Under the pieces are notes generated by a model that did not search any database, had not been told where the DNA came from, and saw only the letters and a program-made list of their open reading frames with translations. Made by a program: the position numbers and the translations under genes. From VAZQ01 sp045811525 (lineage in GTDB: Bacteria > Pseudomonadota > Alphaproteobacteria > Rhizobiales > Xanthobacteraceae), in assembly GCA_045811525.1 (NCBI GenBank), contig JBJMTV010000042.1, positions 1 through 64,000 on the forward strand: DNA of 64,000 bases. Direction: 5' to 3'. Position 1 is the stretch's first letter. Every line of letters begins with the position of its first letter. Shown here piece after piece: positions 17,995 to 26,149 of this stretch.

Positions 17995-18338
17995 GATAGG
18001 GCCTCTCTAAGGATTGGCGCTGAGAGCCAAGCGTAATCTGCTGCGCCTTCGGCAGCATGCATGTGACGATAGCGGCACGTTCGGACTCCTGGCGTCCGCT
18101 TCTGGCTAACTTAGTTCTTTCTGGGCAGCACGCCAAGGGCTTGTCAGTGGTTTCCCTTAATAAGCACACGGGTTGCCGTGGCTGGCACTCCGTTCGGTCT
18201 CCGCCTTTCCCGGGAGGCAATGATGAGCAACGCCGTGGCGAAAGAGTGGGGAATACTGAAGTTGCGAGAGGTTTGAGCCCTTCGGGACGGCGGCCTCGCT
18301 CTGATGTTCCGTGAGGCGAGGGTTGCGGCAGCAGCGCA
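17995..18338. other. Gene-free stretch between small envelope genes
   Basis: These 344 bases sit between the GVGF gene and a possible 25-codon gene, both on the minus strand. I find no other reading frame with a ribosome binding site or signal peptide. A short GCTGC/GCAGC inverted repeat lies near 18040. Nothing else is identified. Confidence 0.4.
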
Positions 18339-18416
18339 TCAGCTCCGGACATTGGTGACTGAGCCGAAGGTCGCGAGGACCAGCAAGGTCGTGAGAACGA
18401 GCGCCATTGTTACCAT
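18339..18416 (-). CDS. Possible 25-residue hydrophobic peptide
   Basis: ATG 18416 is preceded by GGAGGAG seven bases upstream. The short product is MVTMALVLTTLLVLATFG plus a few polar residues ending VTNVRS, which looks like a single membrane helix. An in-frame start further upstream would lengthen it, but that ribosome binding site points to ATG 18416. Such very small membrane proteins are common but easy to over-call. Its neighbours are envelope genes of the accessory region. Translation would need to be shown directly. Confidence 0.5.
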   Translation of the reverse strand: MVTMALVLTTLLVLATFGSVTNVRS

Positions 18417-18979
18417 GACTATCTCCTCCGGTCTGAGCGAAGCCGTGCTCGAGGATGGGGAGTTTGGCCGGGGTGCCGTTATGGCGCGGTGATGGCCATC
18501 ACATTCTTTGCGTTTCAATGACTGGAAAAAGAACAATCCGAACCATGCTGGTCAGTGACTCCAATTGTTTTCATCAGAGCTCGAGGTTCCTGCCGTAGTG
18601 GAGCTACGTCGGACGAATTATCGCTGCGGCATCAATGCTGGCGCGGACAACCGATGTGGTTGATCACCGGTTGTTGCGAAAGCATGCTGTCCTTTGCGGC
18701 GCGTTGTCTTCGTTTACGAATGCCGCGTTGTCGCTCTGCGCAGGCGGTGAAACGCGCACATCCATCTTTGTTGCGCGAAGGGCACACGGCTTCTGAATCG
18801 CGCGAAATCCAGCGCAACGAGCCTCAAAACAATTCCTCTGCGAACACGCACGGGTTATGAATAGGCGGGGTCGGTCACAGGGGACCGATGTGTCCGGGTG
18901 GTGCCTGGGCATTACAAGGGACATGCTGCGGGCGTCGTGACCAACGGCCTTGTCAGCATCGGCGGGATGGGGGGCTGTC
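18417..18979. other. 563-base gene-free region upstream of the double-barrel OMP gene
   Basis: No convincing coding frame is seen. Candidate frames here have Arg/Cys-rich translations and no signal peptide or ribosome site. The stretch is likely the promoter region for the outer-membrane gene at 18980. I did not identify a promoter or operator with confidence. Confidence 0.45.
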
Positions 18980-20905
18980 GTGAGCAAGAACACACTTCTG
19001 GCGGGCACGGCTTTGGCCGTGGTGATGGCGGTCTCGTCGGCCGCTCAGGCGCAGAACTGCACCGGATTCACGGCCGCGGGGATTGGCAACCTAGCTCCCA
19101 TCGCTAACGTCCCGGCGGGAGCAGCGGCTGCGGTCGCTGGTGCGCTCGGGAACGTCTCGACCGCATTCTTCACCCAGCAGACCAGTGCTTTCGTCGCAGG
19201 CGCGAGTGCCGAAGGTCAGGACCAGCAATCGGGCGGCGTGTGGATGCGCGAGGTTGGCGGGCACGTGCAGACGAAGAGCGAGACAGCGGGGAATGTCCTC
19301 GTTACCGCGGGACCAACTCCGGGCGGGCCAACGGTTGCAACCGCGACAGGCAATTGCGCCAGCACTGTCCGTCAGAACTATTTCGGCGTACAGGCCGGCG
19401 CGGACATAGCCCGCCTCAACGTGAATGGTTGGAACCTGACCTGGGGCAGCACCGTCGGCTATCTGCAGGCTACCGGACAGGACATCGACCCCGGCGCCAT
19501 TCGCAGTGAGCTGCAGGTGCCGTTCATCGGCACCTATGCAGTCGCGATCAATAACGGTTTCTTCTCCGACATCATGGTGCGCCGAGAATTCTACAATGTC
19601 GGCTTGACGCAACCTGGGCTCAATCTGCACAACAATCAGGCGTTTGCCGCGCGCGGATGGTCCGTGTCGGTGGGTGCCGGTTACAACCTCTCCATTCAAG
19701 ATGGATTTTTCGTCGAGCCTTCTGCTGGCTTCATTTGGTCGCGCACTCAGGTGGATCCGCTGACTTTCGGCGGGCCACCCACGGTTCCCATCGGGGGAAC
19801 GCTGGCGATCAACGACATCGAGAGCCAGATAGGTCGTGTCACCCTCCGTGCCGGACGCAACTTCAGCTCCGGCGACATGGCGTGGCAGCCGTTCGGATCA
19901 ATCAGTGTGTTCCGTGAATTCGCGCCGAATGTCACAGCCACCTCCATCAGCTGTCCGTCTTGCGCGTTCGTTGGCGGCGCGGTGACCAACACCATTACCA
20001 CCTCGACCACACGCGTGGGTACCTATGCTCAAGCCTCGGTTGGAGTGGCCGGCCAGGTCGTGAACACCGGATGGGTCGGCTTCGCGCGTGCCGATTATCG
20101 CGCCGGCGAGAACATCCAGGGCTGGGCCCTGAATGGCGGTCTGCGCTACAACTACAAGCCGGAGGCGGGACCACGCGGTAAGATGGTCGTCAAAGGGCCG
20201 GTCAGGGCTGAATTTTACAACTGGTCAGGATTTTACATTGGTGCGCACGTCGGCGCGATGCAGGGACGCGCACACGACGAGTTTGCTGCCGCCGCGCTCG
20301 CGGTCGACCCTTACATCGCTGGCCACTTGTTCGGTGCTCAGGCTGGGTTCAACTTCCAGAATGGTCCGTTTGTCATCGGCGTGGAAGGCGAGGTCAGCGG
20401 GACCAATGCTCACGGGGCGCGCGCTTGCGGGACCGATCCAGGGACTTCCCCGACGGGCGCAACGGTACGTTTTACTCCGCTGTTCCTCACGTGCGCGAAC
20501 AGCCTCGAGGGCATGGCCACCGCAGCCGTGCGCGCCGGCTTCGTGCCCTGGTGGTCCGACCGCACGCTGTTTTATGTGAAAGGCGGCGCGGCGGTGACCA
20601 GGGAAACCGTGAACGTCACCTGTGTGTTCGGTCCAAACAACGATCCCAACGGCCGGCACTGCAGGAACCCAGCGAACGTCTTCACTGATGGCTTCAGTGG
20701 TTCTGATGTCAAGTTCGGAGCGCTGGCCGGCTTCGGCACGGAGTTCGCGCTCACCGCGAACTGGTCGGCAAAGGCTGAGTTCGCTTACATCTGGTTTGGC
20801 GACAATCAGGTCCGGGCGAACGATGGCACCTTGCTCAACATCGGTGCCAACCTGGTCGAGGCAAAGGTTGGGGTGAACTATCACTTCGTCTCATACCTGC
20901 CGTAG
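18980..20905 (+). CDS. Outer-membrane protein with two putative beta-barrel domains
   Basis: The 641-residue product has a signal peptide (LLAGTALAVVMAVSSAAQAQ) and a GTG start at 18980 with a G-rich site. Residues about 80-400 look like an autotransporter-type beta domain: VWMREVGGHVQTK, FGVQAGADIARL, GWSVSVGAGYNLS and GFIWSRTQVDP. Residues from about 415 form an Omp25/31-like barrel starting YNWSGFYIGAHVG and ending AKVGVNYHF. The next gene (20939) encodes a separate protein like the second half alone (SWTGFYLGANVG). So the gene may be a fusion of two barrels. An autotransporter passenger is almost absent. Both halves are inferred by eye and not modelled. It is likely in the outer membrane. 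Confidence 0.75.
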   Translation: MSKNTLLAGTALAVVMAVSSAAQAQNCTGFTAAGIGNLAPIANVPAGAAAAVAGALGNVSTAFFTQQTSAFVAGASAEGQDQQSGGVWMREVGGHVQTKSETAGNVLVTAGPTPGGPTVATATGNCASTVRQNYFGVQAGADIARLNVNGWNLTWGSTVGYLQATGQDIDPGAIRSELQVPFIGTYAVAINNGFFSDIMVRREFYNVGLTQPGLNLHNNQAFAARGWSVSVGAGYNLSIQDGFFVEPSAGFIWSRTQVDPLTFGGPPTVPIGGTLAINDIESQIGRVTLRAGRNFSSGDMAWQPFGSISVFREFAPNVTATSISCPSCAFVGGAVTNTITTSTTRVGTYAQASVGVAGQVVNTGWVGFARADYRAGENIQGWALNGGLRYNYKPEAGPRGKMVVKGPVRAEFYNWSGFYIGAHVGAMQGRAHDEFAAAALAVDPYIAGHLFGAQAGFNFQNGPFVIGVEGEVSGTNAHGARACGTDPGTSPTGATVRFTPLFLTCANSLEGMATAAVRAGFVPWWSDRTLFYVKGGAAVTRETVNVTCVFGPNNDPNGRHCRNPANVFTDGFSGSDVKFGALAGFGTEFALTANWSAKAEFAYIWFGDNQVRANDGTLLNIGANLVEAKVGVNYHFVSYLP

Positions 20906-20938
20906 TCGACTTCAAACGATTTGCACCTGGGGGGTGTC

Positions 20939-21778
20939 ATGAGAAAGCTCTTAATCGCAGGTTTTGCAGTGGCATCTCTGGCCGGAGGATCTGCACGCGC
21001 AGCCGACATGCCAGTGAGGATGCCGCCGCCCGTCCCGGTGTTCAGCTGGACGGGATTCTACCTAGGCGCGAATGTAGGTTACGGTTGGCGTGAGGAGGCG
21101 AATTACGCAACCAACGTAACCTGTCCCGCCGTCCTCTTCTGCTTTTATGACCGGCCGCAAGACCTGGCTCTGGTATCCGGGCTTGGAACGGGAAGCGGCA
21201 GCAGCGGGCGTGGGATAACGGGCGGCTTCCAGGGTGGCTATAATTACCAACTTGGCGCCTTTGTCGTAGGTGCCGAGGCAGACTGGAGCTATTTTTCGCG
21301 CAATTCGGTGCTGTCGAACCGGGGATTTGATTCTTTCGGCGCGATAGTCAGTCTAACGAATGAAACGCAGTCCAGCTGGCTCGCGACGTTTCGTGGACGT
21401 CTCGGCTGGGCGGCGGATCGCATCCTGATCTATGCGACCGGCGGCGGCGCGGTCACCGATCTGCGATACGTGCAAACCATCAACGCGGTCGACCGGGTCG
21501 CGGGATTGGCACAGACCGCCCAATCGGCGGGCTCGACCACCCAAGGTGGCTGGACGGTCGGGGGTGGAGCAGAATTCGCTCCCTGGGACCATCTGAGCGT
21601 CCGAGCGGAATATCTCTACGTCCACTTCAATGGCGTGTCGCAAACTTTCAACTTCACCGTGCCCGGATTCAACCCGAATTTGATCGCTGGATCGAGCGGG
21701 GCTCAGAACAATCATATCGTGCGGGTTGGCCTAAACTACCTGTTCGGAAGCGGCGGTGCCGTCGTCGCCAGATATTGA
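20939..21778 (+). CDS. Omp25/31-family outer-membrane beta-barrel protein
   Basis: The 279-residue product has a signal peptide (LLIAGFAVASLAGGSARAAD) and the typical opening FSWTGFYLGANVGYGW. Later strands include GGFQGGYNYQLGAFVVGAEAD, FRGRLGWAADRILIYATGGGAVTD, EFAPWDHLSVRAEYLYV and VRVGLNYLF. This is an eight-stranded barrel as in Omp25 and Omp31 of Brucella and relatives. ATG 20939 has a G-rich site close upstream. The gene follows the double-barrel gene by 33 bases, probably in one transcript, and a strong terminator follows. The function is structural or porin-like. Confidence 0.88.
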   Translation: MRKLLIAGFAVASLAGGSARAADMPVRMPPPVPVFSWTGFYLGANVGYGWREEANYATNVTCPAVLFCFYDRPQDLALVSGLGTGSGSSGRGITGGFQGGYNYQLGAFVVGAEADWSYFSRNSVLSNRGFDSFGAIVSLTNETQSSWLATFRGRLGWAADRILIYATGGGAVTDLRYVQTINAVDRVAGLAQTAQSAGSTTQGGWTVGGGAEFAPWDHLSVRAEYLYVHFNGVSQTFNFTVPGFNPNLIAGSSGAQNNHIVRVGLNYLFGSGGAVVARY

Positions 21779-21798
21779 TCAAGACTGAAGTCACTGCG

Positions 21799-21823
21799 GA
21801 GCGCCCCCGAAATGGGGGCGCTC
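21799..21823 (+). terminator. Strong hairpin terminator after the OMP pair
   Basis: A perfect ten-base-pair stem (GAGCGCCCCC / GGGGGCGCTC) has a five-base loop GAAAT. It begins 20 bases after the stop codon of the Omp25/31-like gene. The following ACTTATT is only moderately T-rich. Confidence 0.8.
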
Positions 21824-22034
21824 ACTTATTGGTGGGGGGCCTGATTGCGCCCTGGCACCAGAGCGCTGGTCGGATTCGGTTCGGCAGCCGCCGTGAAGCG
21901 GAATTTCTGGGCAAAGCGGGCGTCTGGTTGTAGGATGCCACCGCATCTTCGCTAAGGTCGCGCCGCAATCAGTCATTGCCGCCCACTGAAACGCCGCAGG
22001 ATGGCTGGATTTCGTGGGCCGGAGGAGAACGGGC

Positions 22035-22664
22035 ATGGCATACAATCGAGGTCCACTCGTCACAACGTTAGTGATCGGCCTTGCTTGGCTGTTCTCAGGG
22101 CAAGGGGCATTCGCTCAGGCATCAGCTGACCAGATCATCGAGGCATTGACCCCGAAACCGGTCACGCGCAGCTTGACGGGTCAGCCGGCGCAACGCCAAC
22201 TCAGCGACTCTGACCGGACTTTTATCGAAAGTGTGCGCCACCGCACGCGTTCACTGTCTGCAAGCGAGCGAGACCGCCTCGCCGATATTGCTCAGGATCG
22301 GCCCTCTATTAACCTCGAGATATACTTCGATTTCGATTCCGCCGTGATCACCCCGAAGGCCGAGCCGCAGCTCGTGGAGCTTGGCGAGGCGCTGCGGCGC
22401 GGGTCGCAGCTCAAGGATGCCTTGATGCTTCTCAATGGTCATACCGATGCGCGTGGCACGGTTGATTACAATCAGCAGCTTTCCGAACGGCGGTCGGAGG
22501 CAGTCAAAAAGTATCTGCTCCAGAGATTCCAAATTCCCGTCGAGAACCTGACGACGGCGGGATGGGGAAAACAGCAGCCCAAGAACAAGGACGATCCGTT
22601 TGCCGCGGAGAATCGACGGGTCCAGATCGTCAACGTGGCCTCGTCTGTGCTGGCCCAACCCTGA
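22035..22664 (+). CDS. OmpA-family protein (copy 1)
   Basis: The 209-residue product has a signal peptide (VTTLVIGLAWLFSGQGAFAQA) and a C-terminal OmpA-like peptidoglycan-binding domain (LEIYFDFDSAVITPKA, then LNGHTDARG, YNQQLSERRSEAVKKYL and ENRRVQIV). In this fold the conserved Asp and Arg bind diaminopimelate of peptidoglycan. Between signal and OmpA domain lies a region with DQIIEALTPKPVTRSLT and FIESVRHRTRSLS. It is shared with the other two OmpA genes of the region (26150 and 32599). ATG 22035 has GGAGGAG upstream. It probably anchors the envelope system to the cell wall. Confidence 0.9.
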   Translation: MAYNRGPLVTTLVIGLAWLFSGQGAFAQASADQIIEALTPKPVTRSLTGQPAQRQLSDSDRTFIESVRHRTRSLSASERDRLADIAQDRPSINLEIYFDFDSAVITPKAEPQLVELGEALRRGSQLKDALMLLNGHTDARGTVDYNQQLSERRSEAVKKYLLQRFQIPVENLTTAGWGKQQPKNKDDPFAAENRRVQIVNVASSVLAQP

Positions 22665-22833
22665 GACTCGGATGTGCTCGCTGGCGTAAAAAAGCTATTC
22701 CAGAGGCGCTGGTGTAGTTGTCGTCCACGGGTCGAACCTGCTATGAGGAGACGGACCGCTGAGGAACGCGCCCGCTGCGGCGCTTCTCGGCATGGGCTGC
22801 TGCAGTCGTGAGGACTGCCGCACAGGGACGCAC

Positions 22834-25158
22834 ATGAACAGGCGTGGCCTTACCGCGGCTGCCGTGGTTGCCGGGCTCTTGCTGACCCCTCTCTGGGGCA
22901 CGCTGGCGTTTGCCGAACGCCGCGTGGCACTCGTGGTCGGCAACTCCGCTTACCAAAACGCATCGATGCTTCCCAACACCACGAACGATGCGAACGGCAT
23001 GGCGGAGGATTTTAAGAAGAGCGGCTTCGACGTGGTGATGGCGCAGAACGATCTCGGCATCAAAGATTTTCTCCGTCTGCTGCGCCGGTTCGAGGATGAA
23101 GCGGCCAACGCCGACATTGCCGTCATTTTTTATGCGGGGCATGGCATCGAGATCGCCGGGAATAACTTCATGGTTCCGGTCGACGCCAAGCTGGTCAGCG
23201 ACCGTGACGCGCGCGACGAAGCCGTCTCTCTCGATAGGCTTCTGGAGGCCGTCGACGGGGCCAAGCGGCTGCGCCTGGTCATTCTCGATGCATGCCGGGA
23301 CAACCCGTTCGCGCGCAGCATGAAGCGGCAACGCACGGCAGCTATTCGCGCCGTTTCCGCCGGCTTGGCCTTGTTGGAGCCAACTACCACCAACTCGCTT
23401 GTCGCCTACGCTGCCAAAGCGGGCTCGGTGGCGGAGGACGGCAGGAAGGAGCACAGTCCCTATACTGCGGCGCTCCTCAATCATCTGTTCGTGCCCGGGC
23501 TGGATATCCGCCTGGCGCTTGGCCGAGTGCGTGACGAGGTCGTTAAAGTGACCGCGAGTCGGCAGGAACCATTTCTGCTCGGCTCGCTCGGCGGCAGCAA
23601 TATCGCCCTTGTACCCGCCCCAGAAGCTGAGGCGGCGGTCGCACCTTCCAATCCGCAAGGGGAAAGAACCGACTATGATCTGGTCGACCGGTTTGCCTCG
23701 AATCCCAGCACGGCCCCAACCCAGGCCAAGCGGGCGTGGGAAGCCTTTGTCCAGCAGCATTCCACTGGATTGTATGCCGACATTGCCCGCCAGCAGATCG
23801 AGAAGCTGAAGGAGCTCGAGAAAGGGACGAAGCTTGCGTCCCGCGACCTCGGCGCATCTTCCCCGCAGCCGCAACCCGGACCCACCACCGACGAGCAGCG
23901 GGAGTGGGCGCGAATCGAGAAGTCGAGTGACCCCGCCGAGTTTCGGAATTTCATTCGCCGTTTCCCCTCGTCGGTTCTCGCGAAAACGGCCGAAAAGCAC
24001 CTCGAGGCTCTCGAGCGCGCCGAAAAGGAGACGCAGGAAAAGCTTCGCGCCGAACGCGAGGGGAAGGCCCGCGCAGAACGGGAGGCGAAGGCCATCGAGG
24101 ACGCGCGGCTGAAGGCTGAACGCGACGAGAAGGCTCGCCTCGCGCGCGAGGCCAAACAAGCTGAGGAGGCGCGGCTGAAAGCCGAGCGCGACGCGAAGCT
24201 GGCGGAAGAGGCGCGGCTGAAGGCCGAGCGCGAGGAACGACTTCGCGTCGAACGGGAACAGAAAGCTGCGGAGGAAGCTCGGCTCAGGGCGGAGCGCGAG
24301 GCCGCCGCGCGGCAGGCCGATGAGGAGCGCATGGCGCGCCTTTCCGAAGCAGACCGCTTCAAGGCTGCGCGTGAGCGAGAGCTTAAGCGGCTGGAGCAGG
24401 AACGCCAGGCCAAGCTCGCCGAGGAAGCGCGTGCCCGGCAGGAAGCCGCTGCCGAAGCGGCTCGGCAAAAGGCGGAGCAAGCAACAGCCCAGGCCGCCCA
24501 AGCGAAGCTCGAGGCGGCTTGCAAAGTCGAGGAGACAAGGCTGCGCTCGCTCCAATCGGTCGGCTGGAAGGGACGCGATGACTTGAGCCGGCTCGAGCAG
24601 GAGCTCACCTGTGATCGGCTGCGGTCTGATGTCCATTCAGCTCTCGAGGCCGCGCTCGCGCTCCCCGTTTCCAACACCCCCGATCAAGTGCGCTCGGCGC
24701 AACAGGAGCTTGCTCGTCTGGGATGTTTGGAAGGCGCGGTTGACGGCGCTCTCGGTCTCGGCACGCAGACTGCGATCAATCGCTACCAAGCGCAGCGCGG
24801 CCGCGCCGCCACCCCCGTCGAGATCACGGACGCCTTCGTCTCCGAGCTGAAGGATCAGATGGTGCGCGTTTGCCCTCTGTCCTGCCCGCAGGGGCAGGCC
24901 CTCGAAGGCGACCACTGCGTCGGTACGAAGCCGGTACCGATCGCGCGGCCGCAGCCAATAGAGCCTCGGCACAACGTGAGGCAGGAGCCTGCACCCGCCG
25001 CGCGGCCCGTCGTTCGTCAGAGAGAGGCGCGGCCGGAGCCGCGGGTCAGGCAGGAAGCAGCGGCTCCCGTACGCACCCGGCCATACGGCGGCGGAGGGGG
25101 AGGCGGCGGTGGCGGTGGCGGTGGCGGTGGCCGCGCTACCGTGGGCGTCGGGTTCTAG
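22834..25158 (+). CDS. Secreted orthocaspase (C14) with TolA-like coiled coil and PG-binding domain
   Basis: The 774-residue product begins with a signal peptide (LTAAAVVAGLLLTPLWGTLAFA). The caspase p20 fold follows: RRVALVVGNSAY, then IFYAGHGIE with the catalytic His103, and VILDACRDNPF with the catalytic Cys154. Orthocaspases cut after Lys or Arg. A helix repeat (AWEAFVQQHSTGLYADIARQ) occurs in this protein and the pseudo-caspase. Residues about 389-570 are a charged Ala/Glu/Arg coiled coil like TolA. Residues about 616-655 resemble a peptidoglycan-binding domain (ELARLGCLEGAVDGALG). The tail is 15 Gly then RATVGVGF. Export plus PG-binding puts it in the periplasm. ATG 22834 has an AGGGA site. 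Confidence 0.85.
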   Translation: MNRRGLTAAAVVAGLLLTPLWGTLAFAERRVALVVGNSAYQNASMLPNTTNDANGMAEDFKKSGFDVVMAQNDLGIKDFLRLLRRFEDEAANADIAVIFYAGHGIEIAGNNFMVPVDAKLVSDRDARDEAVSLDRLLEAVDGAKRLRLVILDACRDNPFARSMKRQRTAAIRAVSAGLALLEPTTTNSLVAYAAKAGSVAEDGRKEHSPYTAALLNHLFVPGLDIRLALGRVRDEVVKVTASRQEPFLLGSLGGSNIALVPAPEAEAAVAPSNPQGERTDYDLVDRFASNPSTAPTQAKRAWEAFVQQHSTGLYADIARQQIEKLKELEKGTKLASRDLGASSPQPQPGPTTDEQREWARIEKSSDPAEFRNFIRRFPSSVLAKTAEKHLEALERAEKETQEKLRAEREGKARAEREAKAIEDARLKAERDEKARLAREAKQAEEARLKAERDAKLAEEARLKAEREERLRVEREQKAAEEARLRAEREAAARQADEERMARLSEADRFKAARERELKRLEQERQAKLAEEARARQEAAAEAARQKAEQATAQAAQAKLEAACKVEETRLRSLQSVGWKGRDDLSRLEQELTCDRLRSDVHSALEAALALPVSNTPDQVRSAQQELARLGCLEGAVDGALGLGTQTAINRYQAQRGRAATPVEITDAFVSELKDQMVRVCPLSCPQGQALEGDHCVGTKPVPIARPQPIEPRHNVRQEPAPAARPVVRQREARPEPRVRQEAAAPVRTRPYGGGGGGGGGGGGGGGRATVGVGF
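25087..25131 (+). repeat. Glycine-codon tract with GGCGGT hexamer repeat
   Basis: The coding sequence has 15 consecutive glycine codons, including four tandem GGCGGT units at 25105-25128. Length could change by strand slippage, altering the Gly tail but not the reading frame when changes are in whole codons. It lies just before the TVGVGF end of the orthocaspase. Confidence 0.85.
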
Positions 25159-25162
25159 CTGC

Positions 25163-25221
25163 CCCGATCCGAAGTTCGCACCGTCGTCGTGCGGCACCGT
25201 AGTTTCCGAACTTCGGAATCG
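25163..25221. repeat. Palindromic repeat, partial copy after the orthocaspase
   Basis: A left arm CGATCCGAAGTTCG (25165-25178) pairs with CGAACTTCGGAATCG (25207-25221), with a one-base bulge. The first part matches the left arm of the copy at 33331. It lies immediately after the orthocaspase stop codon, so it may also end transcription. Confidence 0.65.
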
Positions 25222-25240
25222 AAGGGCACTACACGGGTTC

Positions 25241-25308
25241 TAGTGTCACTTTGGTTCAGAAGTCCGCATGATGAACTTGCGGCACGACTGATGCCGACTT
25301 CTGAACCG
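25241..25308. repeat. Palindromic repeat, full copy
   Basis: Left arm GGTTCAGAAGTCCGCAT (25253-25269) and right arm ATGCCGACTTCTGAACC (25291-25307) match at 16 of 17 positions. The central part (GATGAACTTGCGGCACGA) is similar to the copy at 33331. It opens with TAGTGTC, as does that copy. No transposase is seen, so it is a short palindromic element of REP or MITE type. Confidence 0.75.
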
Positions 25309-25369
25309 CCACATTAGCGGCGAAAACTCTTCGGCCGGCGCGACGGTCGGGCCCGACGGACGGGCGAGC

Positions 25370-26062
25370 TTACCGCATCACGAGAATCGTTGGTCCGGTT
25401 GGAATCCTTGCGTCGCCTCGGAGCAGCACCTTCAACTCGCTCCCGTCAGACCGTTTGACAGCCAGACGATAGATCCTCCCGTCTTCCAGATTTGGACGGG
25501 CGCCGGGATCTGCGGTCCCAACCATTGCTTCGCGCGTCTCGTCCCATAACGCAATTTTCTCGATCGGTATGCGGCCCTGGTTTATGACCTTGAAGCGCGG
25601 TCGCAGTGGCACGTCGACGAGCCACACGCTTCGCACCACCAAACCGCCCTGGAAGTTCGAAACAACGGGGGCGACGCAAGCCGGGGGAGGGACCTCCGTG
25701 AGCTTGCCGGCCTCGGCGATCAACCCCGCGCTTGAGATGTTGGCCCGAGCTGGCCCTTTCAGGCTGAAGTAACGCCGCGTCGTGTAGTGGCAGATGCGAA
25801 GCTCGGTCTTCGGCGGAAGGTCGATCCGGGTCCCCGCGTGTATTGTATCGAGAGGCTCCAGCAGTTTCGGGGTGCCGTTTACCAGCGCAATCACCGGTCC
25901 GCTCACGAGATCGACGTAGGCGACATCAGCTGCATCCTGGGCGCTGGCGGGTGCAGTGCCCGACAGCGCACTTGCGCTGAGAACAGAAAGGATCATGAAC
26001 GTCCGGACCATGCCGGCGGAAGGGTGTCTTGCGTGCGTCTTGCGATTGAGGCTCCTCATCAT
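25370..26062 (-). CDS. FecR-like exported protein (copy 2)
   Basis: The 230-residue product has a signal peptide (FMILSVLSASALSGTAPASA) and the same motif order as the gene at 16924: VAYVDLVSGPVIALVNG, LEPLDTIHAGTRIDLPP, RICHYTTRRYFSLKGPARANI and CVAPVVSNFQGGLVVRSV. It ends in PTGPTILVMR, close to NTGPLIVVIR in copy 1. The matching pattern shows the two are paralogues. FecR-like folds sense or relay envelope signals in better studied systems. A GGAGGAG site lies just upstream of ATG 26062 or 26059, and spacing does not separate the two. The 3' end faces the orthocaspase gene across the palindromic repeats. Confidence 0.65.
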   Translation of the reverse strand: MMRSLNRKTHARHPSAGMVRTFMILSVLSASALSGTAPASAQDAADVAYVDLVSGPVIALVNGTPKLLEPLDTIHAGTRIDLPPKTELRICHYTTRRYFSLKGPARANISSAGLIAEAGKLTEVPPPACVAPVVSNFQGGLVVRSVWLVDVPLRPRFKVINQGRIPIEKIALWDETREAMVGTADPGARPNLEDGRIYRLAVKRSDGSELKVLLRGDARIPTGPTILVMR

Positions 26063-26149
26063 CTTGCTCCTCCACAGTTTGGGGCAGCACGGCCGGCCGG
26101 CTTTTATCGCTTGCTGGGGTCGGCCGTGGCTTGCCTGCAGCGGCTGTCT

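Noticed and set aside
22741..24636. A 631-codon open frame on the minus strand opposite the orthocaspase gene
   Set aside because: Its translation is Leu/Arg-rich with no domain, signal or ribosome site, and it lies opposite a clear gene in high-GC DNA, where long antisense frames are common.
23673..24677. A Ser/Arg-rich minus-strand frame of about 330 codons
   Set aside because: It is the reverse of the repetitive coiled-coil codons of the orthocaspase and has the composition expected from that repetition.
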